64,000 bases of DNA. Source: Rhodococcus pyridinivorans. GTDB lineage: Bacteria > Actinomycetota > Actinomycetes > Mycobacteriales > Mycobacteriaceae. The notes under the pieces are model-generated. The model saw nothing but the letters and a program-made list of their open reading frames with translations, was not told where the DNA came from and made no database searches. Where the stretch lies: positions 2,604,001-2,668,000 of the forward strand of contig NZ_FNRX01000002.1 in assembly GCF_900105195.1 (NCBI RefSeq), read 5' to 3'. Shown piece after piece: positions 10,501 through 18,199 of this stretch (position 1 is the first letter of the stretch; every line of letters starts with the position of its first letter). The position numbers were made by a program, and so were the translations under genes.

Positions 10501-12192
10501 GTGACCACCGTTCCCTGGTTGACGATCCTGTGGGTGCTCCCGCTGCTCGGCGCCGCCGCGATCGCGGCCCTGCCCGCACGCCTCGGTTCCGCCACCCGGT
10601 CGATCGCCCTGACGGTGTCGATCGCCGTTCTGGTGGTCGCGGTGATCGTTGCCGTCGGATTCGACCGCGCGGGAGAGCGTTTCCAGTTCGTCGAATCGCA
10701 CGACTGGATCCCCTCGTTCGGCGCCGGCTACCGGCTCGGCGTCGACGGCATCGCCCTGGTGCTGGTCCTGTTGACCGCCGCGCTCGTGCCGTTGCTCCTG
10801 GCCGCCGGATGGCACGATCACCGCGCCGCCGACGAGGACGCCGGCGCGGCCCGCCCACGCTCCGCGCACACCTATGTGGCGCTGATCCTGCTCGTCGAGT
10901 CGATGGTGCTCGTGTCGTTCACCGCCCTCGACATCCTGCTGTTCTACGTCTTCTTCGAGGCGATGCTCGTCCCGATGTACTTCCTCATAGGCGGGTTCGG
11001 GTCGCCGGGGACACCGCGTGCCGACCGGGCACGAGCCGCCGTGAAGTTCCTGCTGTACAACCTGCTCGGCGGACTGGTGATGCTCGCCGCGTTGATCGGC
11101 CTGTACGTGGTCACCGCCCGATCCGGGCTGGGGGAGACCGCGGGAGTGGGCACCTTCGACGTCCGGACCGTCACCGCCGCCGCCGTCGCCGGTGATCTCG
11201 ACGCAACCCCCGCCGTGCTCGCCGCACTGTGTTTCGGTTTCCTCGTCGCCTTCGCGGTGAAGGCTCCACTGTGGCCGCTGCACGGGTGGCTACCCGACGC
11301 GGCGGTGCGGACCACGCCGGTCGCGGCGGTGCTCATGATGGCAGTGGTCGACAAAGTCGGCACCTTCGGCATGCTGCGCTACTGCCTGCAGCTCTTCCCC
11401 GACGCCTCGGTGACCTTCGCGCCGGTCGTGGTGACTCTCGCCGTCATCGGCATCGTCTACGGCGCGGTGCTCGCGATCGGTCAGACCGACGTGATGCGCC
11501 TGATCGCCTACACCTCCATCTCGCACTTCGGGTTCATCGTCCTCGGCATCTTCGCGCTGACCTCGCAGGGGCAGGCCGGCTCGACGCTGTACATGGTCAA
11601 CCACGGGATCTCCACGGCCGCACTGTTCCTCATTGCCGGTTTCCTCGTCTCGCGGCGCGGAGACCGCACCATCGCCGCCTATGGCGGGGTGCAGAAGGTC
11701 GCTCCGGTCCTCGCCGGAACCTTCCTCGTCGCCGGACTGGCGACCCTGTCCCTGCCCGGGCTCGCGCCGTTCGTCAGCGAGTTCCTCGTCTTCGTCGGCA
11801 CCTATCCGCGCTACCAGGTGGCTGCGGTGATCGCGACACTCGCGCTCGTGCTGTCCGCGCTCTACGTGCTGTGGCTCTACCAGCGCATGATGGGCGGACC
11901 CGTGCGCCTGCCCGGTGGGGACGACGGTGACGACGGGAACGGCGGTGCCGAACACGCCCGCAGGCTCTCCGATCTCGTGCCTCGTGAGGTCGCGGTGGTC
12001 GCGCCGCTGATCGCGTTGCTGCTCGTTCTGGGGATCTATCCGAAACCCGCGCTCGATGTCATCACCCCGGCGGTCGACGACACGCTCGTCTCGATCGACA
12101 TCTCCCGGCCCGAACCGGTGGTGCCCGCCGAGCGACCCGTCGCCGAGAGTGGTGTTCCCGCGAACGGTTCCGAGGAAGGTGAAGCCGAATGA
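10501..12192 (+). CDS. nuoM: NADH-quinone oxidoreductase subunit M (NuoM)
   Basis: Central antiporter-like proton channel of complex I (563 aa, GTG start at 10501, 13 bases after nuoL). Key text includes FEAMLVPMYFLIGGFG around residue 155 and KAPLWPLHGWLPDAAVRTTP around residue 255, with the proton-channel Lys/Glu positions. The C-terminal 40 residues are a polar extension rich in Pro and Glu. The stop at 12190-12192 overlaps the nuoN ATG (12189). Confidence 0.96.
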   Translation: MTTVPWLTILWVLPLLGAAAIAALPARLGSATRSIALTVSIAVLVVAVIVAVGFDRAGERFQFVESHDWIPSFGAGYRLGVDGIALVLVLLTAALVPLLLAAGWHDHRAADEDAGAARPRSAHTYVALILLVESMVLVSFTALDILLFYVFFEAMLVPMYFLIGGFGSPGTPRADRARAAVKFLLYNLLGGLVMLAALIGLYVVTARSGLGETAGVGTFDVRTVTAAAVAGDLDATPAVLAALCFGFLVAFAVKAPLWPLHGWLPDAAVRTTPVAAVLMMAVVDKVGTFGMLRYCLQLFPDASVTFAPVVVTLAVIGIVYGAVLAIGQTDVMRLIAYTSISHFGFIVLGIFALTSQGQAGSTLYMVNHGISTAALFLIAGFLVSRRGDRTIAAYGGVQKVAPVLAGTFLVAGLATLSLPGLAPFVSEFLVFVGTYPRYQVAAVIATLALVLSALYVLWLYQRMMGGPVRLPGGDDGDDGNGGAEHARRLSDLVPREVAVVAPLIALLLVLGIYPKPALDVITPAVDDTLVSIDISRPEPVVPAERPVAESGVPANGSEEGEAE

Positions 12193-13793
12193 ACCCCTCC
12201 GAGGGCATCGTCGTTCTAGCCGCATCAATTCCCGCCCCGGCGATCGACTACGGACTGATCGCACCGATCCTCATCGTCTTCGCCGCCGCCGTCGTCGGTG
12301 TGCTGATCGAGTCGTTCGCGCCGACCTCGGCACGCTACCTCGCCCACGTGCTCCTGACGACGGGTGCGCTCGTGGCGGCGTTCGTCGCCGTGGTGATGCT
12401 CGCGGGAACCCGTGCGACCACCCTGTCGGGGGCGGTCGTGATCGACGGACCGGCGCTGTTCCTGCAGGGATCGGTCCTGATCGTGGCGGTGTTGTCGGTT
12501 GCGCTCGTCGCGGAACGGAGTATCGAACAGGTTCGCGCGCAATCAGTTTCCCGCGCCGCGGCCGGTGCGCATCTCGACGCATTCGCGCCCCAGGCGTCGG
12601 CGATTCCGGGTACCGCGGCCGAACGGCAGGCGCTCGCGGCGGGCGGCGCACGGACCGAGGTCTTCCCGCTCCTGCTGTTCGCGGTGGGCGGGATGCTCGT
12701 GTTCCCGGCCTCGAACGACTTGCTGACGATGTTCGTCGCGCTCGAGGTGCTGTCGCTGCCGCTGTACCTGCTGTGCGGTCTGGCGCGGCGCCGGCGGTTG
12801 CTCTCCCAGGAAGCAGCACTGAAGTACTTCCTGCTGGGCGCGTTCTCGTCGGCGTTCTTCCTGTACGGGGTGGCGATGCTCTACGGCTACGCCGGGACCG
12901 TCCACCTCGGTGGGATCGCCCTGGCGATGGACACCGGTGCGGGCAGCGAGACCACCGCGCTCGTCGGGGTGGGTCTGCTGGCCGTCGGGTTGCTCTTCAA
13001 GATCGGGGCGGTGCCCTTCCATTGGTGGACTCCGGACGTCTACCAGGGGGCACCGACCCCCGTGACGGCGTTCATGGCCGCCGCGACGAAGATCGCCGCC
13101 TTCGGTGCACTGCTGCGTGTGCTCTACGTCGCGGTTCCCGGTTCCGCCGACCAGTGGCGGCCGATTCTGTGGGCCGTCGCGATCGCGACGATGGTCGTCG
13201 GCGCGGTTCTGGCGGTGACGCAGAACGACATCAAGCGCATGCTCGCGTACTCGGCGATCAGCCATACCGGATTCGTGCTCACCGGTGTCGTGGCCGGCAC
13301 CGCGTCCGGGGTGTCGTCGACGCTGTTCTATCTGCTCGTCTACGGGATCGGGACGGTCGGTGTGTTCGCCGTGGTGACGCTGGTGCGCGACCCGGAAGGC
13401 GAGACGTGGGAGCTGTCGCGCTGGGCCGGTGTCGGGCGGCGCTCACCGTTGCTCGGCGGGGCGTTCGCGCTGTTCCTGCTGTCGCTGGCGGGCATTCCGC
13501 TCACCAGCGGGTTCATCGCGAAGTTCGCGGTCTTCGGTGCGGCGATCGAGGGCGGTGCGGCTCCGCTCGTGATCGTCGGTGTGCTGGTCAGTGCGGTCGC
13601 CGCCTACTTCTACGTGCGGGTGATCGTGCTGATGTTCTTCACCGACCCGACCGACGACGCCCCGCGGCTCGCGACCTCGACCGTGGCGACGAGCGCGGCG
13701 ATCGCGTTCGCGGCGGTGGCGACGGTGCTGCTCGGCATCCTGCCGCAACCCGTCCTCGACCTCGCCGAACGGGCGGCGGTGTTCGTCCTCTGA
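12189..13793 (+). CDS. nuoN: NADH-quinone oxidoreductase subunit N (NuoN)
   Basis: Proximal antiporter-like proton channel of complex I (534 aa) and last gene of the nuo operon. Diagnostic text: EVLSLPLYLLCGLARR near residue 188, KIGAVPFHWWTPDVYQGAPT near residue 270, and LSLAGIPLTSGFIAKF near residue 434. A hydrophilic Ala-rich loop (about residues 110-155) precedes the conserved core, as in other actinobacteria. The gene overlaps nuoM by 4 bp. I see no strong terminator hairpin before msrA. Confidence 0.96.
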   Translation: MNPSEGIVVLAASIPAPAIDYGLIAPILIVFAAAVVGVLIESFAPTSARYLAHVLLTTGALVAAFVAVVMLAGTRATTLSGAVVIDGPALFLQGSVLIVAVLSVALVAERSIEQVRAQSVSRAAAGAHLDAFAPQASAIPGTAAERQALAAGGARTEVFPLLLFAVGGMLVFPASNDLLTMFVALEVLSLPLYLLCGLARRRRLLSQEAALKYFLLGAFSSAFFLYGVAMLYGYAGTVHLGGIALAMDTGAGSETTALVGVGLLAVGLLFKIGAVPFHWWTPDVYQGAPTPVTAFMAAATKIAAFGALLRVLYVAVPGSADQWRPILWAVAIATMVVGAVLAVTQNDIKRMLAYSAISHTGFVLTGVVAGTASGVSSTLFYLLVYGIGTVGVFAVVTLVRDPEGETWELSRWAGVGRRSPLLGGAFALFLLSLAGIPLTSGFIAKFAVFGAAIEGGAAPLVIVGVLVSAVAAYFYVRVIVLMFFTDPTDDAPRLATSTVATSAAIAFAAVATVLLGILPQPVLDLAERAAVFVL

Positions 13794-13859
13794 CCACGAG
13801 CGGGCGCGGGCAGGGAATGTCGCGACCGTCGTATCGGTTCCACCTCCCGAGGAGGCGTA

Positions 13860-14381
13860 ATGACCGATACACGCAACGCGATTCTGGCAGGCGGATGCTT
13901 CTGGGGTATGGAGGAGCTGATCCGGAGACAGCCCGGGGTGGTGTCGACGCGGGTCGGCTACACCGGTGGGCAGAACGATCACCCTACCTACCGCAACCAT
14001 CCGGGGCACGCGGAGTCCGTCGAGATCGTCTACGACCCCGCACGGACCGACTACCGGGCGCTGCTCGAGTTCTTCTTCCAGATCCACGATCCGACCACCC
14101 TGAACCGGCAGGGCAACGACGTCGGGGCGTCCTACCGTTCTGCGATCTTCTACCTCGACGACGAGCAGAAGCAGGTCGCGGTGGACACCATCGCCGACGT
14201 CGAGGCGTCGGGTCTGTGGCCCGGCACGGTGGTCACCGAGGTGACTCCCGCGAGCACCTTCTGGGAGGCCGAACCCGAGCACCAGGACTATCTTCAGCAC
14301 TACCCGAACGGGTACACCTGCCACTTCCCGCGGCCGGACTGGAGGCTGCCGAACAGTCGCATCGCCGACGCGGCGAACTGA
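13860..14381 (+). CDS. msrA: Peptide-methionine (S)-S-oxide reductase
   Basis: Cytoplasmic repair enzyme that reduces methionine-S-sulfoxide in proteins. The 173-aa protein is of family length and has the active-site motif GCFWG at about residues 13-17 (Cys nucleophile) followed by MEEL, plus the [18 protein letters not shown](A)SYRSAI block. The start ATG at 13860 lies behind CCGAGGAGGCGTA, an excellent ribosome binding site. It follows the nuo operon by 66 bases and may be co-transcribed with it, though the spacing allows its own promoter. Confident. Confidence 0.96.
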   Translation: MTDTRNAILAGGCFWGMEELIRRQPGVVSTRVGYTGGQNDHPTYRNHPGHAESVEIVYDPARTDYRALLEFFFQIHDPTTLNRQGNDVGASYRSAIFYLDDEQKQVAVDTIADVEASGLWPGTVVTEVTPASTFWEAEPEHQDYLQHYPNGYTCHFPRPDWRLPNSRIADAAN

Positions 14382-14460
14382 ATCACGCGCACGGGTGGTT
14401 CCTTCCGCGGATCCGTATCGTGGAGGTACAGGTTGTGACGCCACTGCGGAGGAGTGCTCG

Positions 14461-14607
14461 ATGGGAATGTTCGGCAAGGCTATGAAGAGCGCCGCCGTGG
14501 TCAAGGCGATCCAGGTCGCCCGACGCGAAGCGGCCAAGCCCGAGAATCAGCGCAAGGCCAAGGAGATGCTCGCCAAGCTGCAGCAGAAGCGCCGCGGCTC
14601 GCACTGA
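14461..14607 (+). CDS. Small basic protein of unknown function (48 aa)
   Basis: A short open frame starting ATG at 14461 behind GGAGGAGTGCTCG, a very good ribosome binding site. The product begins MGMFGKAMKSAAVVKAIQVA and is strongly basic (many Lys and Arg), with a predicted amphipathic helical middle (REAAKPENQRKAKEMLAKLQ). It has no signal peptide or Cys. I do not recognise a characterised family. The ribosome binding site, third-position GC bias and sensible composition argue that it is real. A longer frame back to a GTG at 14395 is unlikely because the good ribosome binding site is at 14461. Confidence 0.65.
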   Translation: MGMFGKAMKSAAVVKAIQVARREAAKPENQRKAKEMLAKLQQKRRGSH

Positions 14608-14680
14608 TCTGCCCCTCGCTGATCCGTTGTCCACCCGGGCAGCGGATCGGCGTGCAGGCTCACCGGTTTCGTTGTGCCGC

Positions 14681-14696
14681 CGGTCCCTCGGGACCG
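14681..14696. terminator. Hairpin between convergent genes
   Basis: CGGTCC-CTCG-GGACCG forms a perfect 6-bp stem with a 4-base loop just 3' of both the 48-aa gene (plus) and the methyltransferase gene (minus, stop at 14701). There is no U-tract, so it would be a weak bidirectional terminator. Confidence 0.4.
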
Positions 14697-14700
14697 AGCC

Positions 14701-15576
14701 TCAGCGGTGCTGCTGCTTCACGAGGGTGAACTGCTGGACGTCGATGAGGCGACGTCGGAAATTCGCGGCGCACCCGGTGAGGTACCTGATGTATCGCTGG
14801 TAGACCTCCTCGGAGGCCATCCGCACCGCGTCGTTGCGCCGCGCCTCGAGGGCTCGCGCCCACAGGTCGAGCGTGCGAGCATAATGAGGTTGCAGAGACT
14901 CGATGTTCTGCACCCAGAAGCTGTTGCGTTGTGCGCCGGTGATGACCAGATCCCGGTCGGGGAGCTGTCCTCCGGGGAAAATTTCCCTCATGATGAACCG
15001 CAGGAACAGTGCGTCCTCGCGGGTAACCGGCACCTTCATCGCCTCGAACTGGGCGCGGGAATGGCCCACGATGGTGTGCAGCAGCATCCTGCCGTCGTCT
15101 GGCAGGATGCGAGAGGCGCGGTCGAAGAAAGTGTCGTACCGCTGTCGACGGAAATGCTCGAACGCTCCGATGCTGACGATGCGGACCACCGACTCGTCGA
15201 ACTCTTCCCAGCCTTGTAGACGCACTTCCGCGGTACGGCCTCCGGAGGCCATGCCCGAGAGCAGACCGGACACGTGTTCGTACTGGTTGCGGCTCAACGT
15301 CGGACCGATGACGTGCACGTCGTATCGCTCCGCCGCCCGCATCATCGTCGAGCCCCAACCGCAACCGATATCCAGCAGCGTCATCCCGGGCCGGAGATCG
15401 CACTTACGGAGAGCAAGATCGACTTTTGCGATCTGAGCTTCCTCGAGGCTCATGTCGTCGCATTCGAAGTAGGCGCAACTGTACGTGCGCGTGGGGTCGA
15501 GAAACAGTTCGAAGAAGTCGTCGGACAGGTCGTAGTGGGTCTGGACCTTCTCGTAGAACGGCGTCAGTTGCTGCAT
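14701..15576 (-). CDS. Cyclopropane-fatty-acyl/mycolic acid cyclopropane synthase family SAM methyltransferase
   Basis: A 291-aa enzyme of the CmaA/PcaA/CFA synthase family that uses SAM to methylate or cyclopropanate double bonds of phospholipid acyl chains or mycolic acids. It has the N-terminal HYDLSDDFFELFLDPTRTYSCAYF segment (here from HYDLSD to SCAYF, residues 14-37), the SAM-binding loop LLDIGCGWGS (about residues 67-76), and the carbonate/active-site region SIGAFEHF near residue 135. The length equals mycobacterial CmaA proteins. Rhodococcus mycolates are normally not cyclopropanated, so the in vivo product is uncertain. The start ATG at 15576 has GGAG 13 bases upstream. Its neighbour is an acyltransferase gene, which suggests a small lipid-modification locus. 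Confidence 0.9.
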   Translation of the reverse strand: MQQLTPFYEKVQTHYDLSDDFFELFLDPTRTYSCAYFECDDMSLEEAQIAKVDLALRKCDLRPGMTLLDIGCGWGSTMMRAAERYDVHVIGPTLSRNQYEHVSGLLSGMASGGRTAEVRLQGWEEFDESVVRIVSIGAFEHFRRQRYDTFFDRASRILPDDGRMLLHTIVGHSRAQFEAMKVPVTREDALFLRFIMREIFPGGQLPDRDLVITGAQRNSFWVQNIESLQPHYARTLDLWARALEARRNDAVRMASEEVYQRYIRYLTGCAANFRRRLIDVQQFTLVKQQHR

Positions 15577-15649
15577 TCGGACCTACTCTCCGCGAGGAGT
15601 GGGCCGCGAGTTCCGGTGCGGGGCGTCGGTGCGTCCCGGCCATACACCG

Positions 15650-15663
15650 CTATCGGTCGATAG
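15650..15663. promoter_or_regulatory. Short inverted repeat upstream of the methyltransferase
   Basis: CTATCG-GT-CGATAG is a perfect 6-bp inverted repeat about 75 bases upstream of the methyltransferase start, inside the 180-base gap that separates it from the WS/DGAT gene. It could be a repressor site. No gene for a cognate regulator lies beside it. Confidence 0.3.
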
Positions 15664-15755
15664 TGCTCCGGCAGAGCGCCTTCTCACACGGGGACGGCGA
15701 TTCCTGGGGCAGATGTCCGACTCGGGCACCGGCGTGCTGCCGTTATTCCGTGGTG

Positions 15756-17168
15756 TCAGCCCGCACGGACGGATGTCTCGTCGGCGACCGGCACGATGTC
15801 GAACGCGTCCTCCAGCTCTCCGAGGGCGGTATCGAAGTGGTCGAGCAGAGGCTGCAGCTGCGGCAGGCTGCGACTGCACGAGGTCAGGCCGAAAGCGATC
15901 GCGTCGTCGGTGCTCGTGCACGTGATGTTCAGTGCCTGACCGTCGACCGGCACGGACAGTGGATACACCGCATCCACGCGAGCGCCCTTCCAGTACAACG
16001 GATCCGGAGCTCCCGGCACGTTCGAGACGATGACGTTGAAGGGCGGTCGCGGGAGTGCACGATTGCGGGTGAGGATCCCCACCGCCAGAGGCGCGACGCC
16101 GAGTGCACTGGCCGCCAACCGGGACAGGGAGGACATCCCCTGCATGGAGGCCTTGCCCTGCGTCGTCGATGCCGACACCCTGGCCAGCCGGTCGGCCGGA
16201 TCGGCGAGATCCGTACCCATATCAGCCATCAGGACACCGAGTTCGTTTCCGGCGCAATCTTTGTCGGGTCGCAGGCACACCGGGACCATGGCCACGAGCG
16301 ACTTGTGGGGCAACGCCCCCTGCTCGCTCAGGAAGGCGCGCAGTGCTCCCGACGACATGGCCAGCACGACATCGTTGACGGTCGCGTCGGCCGCTCTCGA
16401 CACAGCGCGCAGGCGGGTCAGCGGCCACGAGCGCGCGTCAAACCGGCGCGTCCCGGAGATCGGCACGTTGATCATGGTGTTCGGCGCGGCGAGCGACAGC
16501 GATCCGCCACCGCCGCGCAGCGCCCTGTTCACGGTGCCGGCCAGCGCGGGCACGAAGCCGGTGACCTCGGACGTCGCCGTCCGCACCGCCTGCATGGCGG
16601 CTTCGGGAAGATCTAGCGCGGTCCCGGACGAGTGGGAGCGGCTCGGCGCGTCGAAGGGCGCCCACGGTGCCGGCATGCCGGTCTGCTCGGAGTCCGGACT
16701 CAGGGCGCGGCGCAGCAACTTCATCGCGCCCACGCCGTCGGCGAGGGCGTGATGGATCTTGGTGTAGACGGCCAGGCGCCCGTCCGCCAGACCCTCGATG
16801 ATGTGCATCTGCCACAAGGGTCGGCTCCGGTCGAGCAGCGTGCTGTGCAGCCGAGAAACGAGATCCCACAGTTCGTCGAGCCCGCCGGGCTGTGGCAACG
16901 CATTGCGTCGCACGTGGTGGGGGAGGTCGAAGTTCCCGTCTTCCTCTCAGGCCCACTGGCCGAAGGTGCCCAGGGAGCGGACCGCGCGCTTACGCCACAG
17001 CGGAGCGACCTCGCCGTCCTCCGCGGCGGCGGTGAACAGTGCTCCCAGATCCGCGGCGGTCGTGCCTTCACGAGGCCGGAGAAGGATCAGTCCGCCCACA
17101 TGCATCGGATGATCACGGGACTCCCCGAGGAGAAACATCGAATCGGTGGGCGACATGGGTGGACGCAT
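15756..17168 (-). pseudogene. Wax ester synthase/diacylglycerol acyltransferase (WS/DGAT), interrupted by in-frame TGA
   Basis: WS/DGAT enzymes esterify fatty alcohols or diacylglycerol with acyl-CoA for wax and triacylglycerol storage. The frame reads MRPPMSPTDSMFLLGESRDH from the ATG at 17168 (behind GGAGGAA) to GTFGQWA, hits TGA at 16949-16947, and continues in the same frame as EEDGNFDLPHHVRRNALPQ and so on to the stop at 15756. The family has Trp at the stop position (QWAWEED), so TGG to TGA is a one-base change. The catalytic motif HHALADG lies downstream and is intact, as is the C-terminal domain (SNVPGAPD). Total length about 470 codons, the family size. A GTG at 16913 could start a 385-aa C-terminal piece that keeps the HHxxxDG motif. 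Either a recent nonsense mutation or a base-call error. Confidence 0.88.
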
Positions 17169-17530
17169 CGGCACATTTCCTCCACCCGGATCGCCGGGCA
17201 GTTCGTGGCGAGGCCCCCTGCTGCCCCGCCGACATGTGCGTCAAACCATGACCCCCATCACAAGTTTATGACGCGACACAACTACTACGCGATACCGGGC
17301 CATATCGCCAAGTCCGGACGCCCGATTTCCCGCCGAAGTGAGAATTGTTGTCCGATTTGCGAACTCCGAGGCGCTTTCGCGGTCAACATGACGCTGTCGA
17401 CGACGGTTCCCATTCAGCATCTCGGACCTCCGACATCTGCCAGTGGACGTCGAGTCCTTTCAAGGATCACCCCGCGCAGCGGTTGGGGAATACCCGGACG
17501 CCGAATCGCGTAGGTCGATCCCGTGATCGG
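17169..17530. other. Intergenic region without a recognisable gene
   Basis: These 362 bases lie between the start of the WS/DGAT gene and the end of the channel gene, both on the minus strand. GC content is locally lower, especially around 17260-17300. I find no open frame with a ribosome binding site and no strong hairpin. The part next to 17168 should hold the WS/DGAT promoter and its GGAGGA ribosome binding site. Confidence 0.5.
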
Positions 17531-18070
17531 TCACTCCTCGTCCCCGCGATTGCGACGACGCCACTGCACGGCGGCCGTGAGCAATCGGATCCCGAGAGCC
17601 AGGAAGATCAGATTTGCGATCATCTGCACCGACACGACGGCTCGCGCGGTCTCGGTTACAGCGGAGATGTCCCCGAATCCCACCGTGGAGAAGACCGTCA
17701 GACAGAAGTACAGGGCATCGACGCGGGACAGTGGTTCGGTGAAGTTGTCCGGATGCGCCACGGACATGCGGAGGTAAAGGGTTGCGAAGACCACGAGATA
17801 GGCGGACACGATCGTGGTGAGTGCCTCGACGGCCTGGACCGCCGGGTACTCGGACGCGAGAATCCTGCGGATCTGCCACCAGCCGACCATCAGGACCGCA
17901 GTGCCACCACCGACGAGGGTCAGGACCTCGGACGTGCTGCGGACATGCTCGACCGGAATCACGAAGTAAACGCTGACCAGCACGAAGGCGGTGAGCGTCG
18001 GACGCGCTATCGCGGTCAGGATCAACCGTTTCCGCTCCCGCGGATCAGGTGTGCGCGGAGGATCGGCCAC
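17531..18070 (-). CDS. Two-pore-type/pore-loop potassium channel protein
   Basis: A 179-aa membrane protein with four hydrophobic segments (about residues 15-40, 48-70, 82-101 and 143-168) and a pore loop between the third and fourth. The loop reads ALYFCLTVFSTVGFGDIS, and TVGFGD is the potassium selectivity filter. The family is the small ion-trans_2 channels, which pass K+ across the plasma membrane. There is no C-terminal RCK domain, so gating cannot be inferred. I chose the GTG at 18070 (VADPPRTPDP...) because it removes overlap with the divergent pps promoter; no strong ribosome binding site is visible. It is divergent from pps, separated by 129 bases. Confidence 0.8.
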   Translation of the reverse strand: MADPPRTPDPRERKRLILTAIARPTLTAFVLVSVYFVIPVEHVRSTSEVLTLVGGGTAVLMVGWWQIRRILASEYPAVQAVEALTTIVSAYLVVFATLYLRMSVAHPDNFTEPLSRVDALYFCLTVFSTVGFGDISAVTETARAVVSVQMIANLIFLALGIRLLTAAVQWRRRNRGDEE

Positions 18071-18199
18071 GGTCGTCCCCGTCCCGGAATGATGACCTTT
18101 GCCCCTACGGTATCGATCGGGCCGGGGCGACGATGGGAAGACCGAGTATCCGATCCGGCCCGGAAGGTCGACGCGGGCGGGGAGTGTGGGGAGTCGTCG

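Noticed and set aside
17345-18199. N-terminal extension of PEP synthase back to 17345
   Set aside because: The extra 285 codons cross the channel gene on the other strand and have no homology; ATG 18200 gives the exact family N-terminus.
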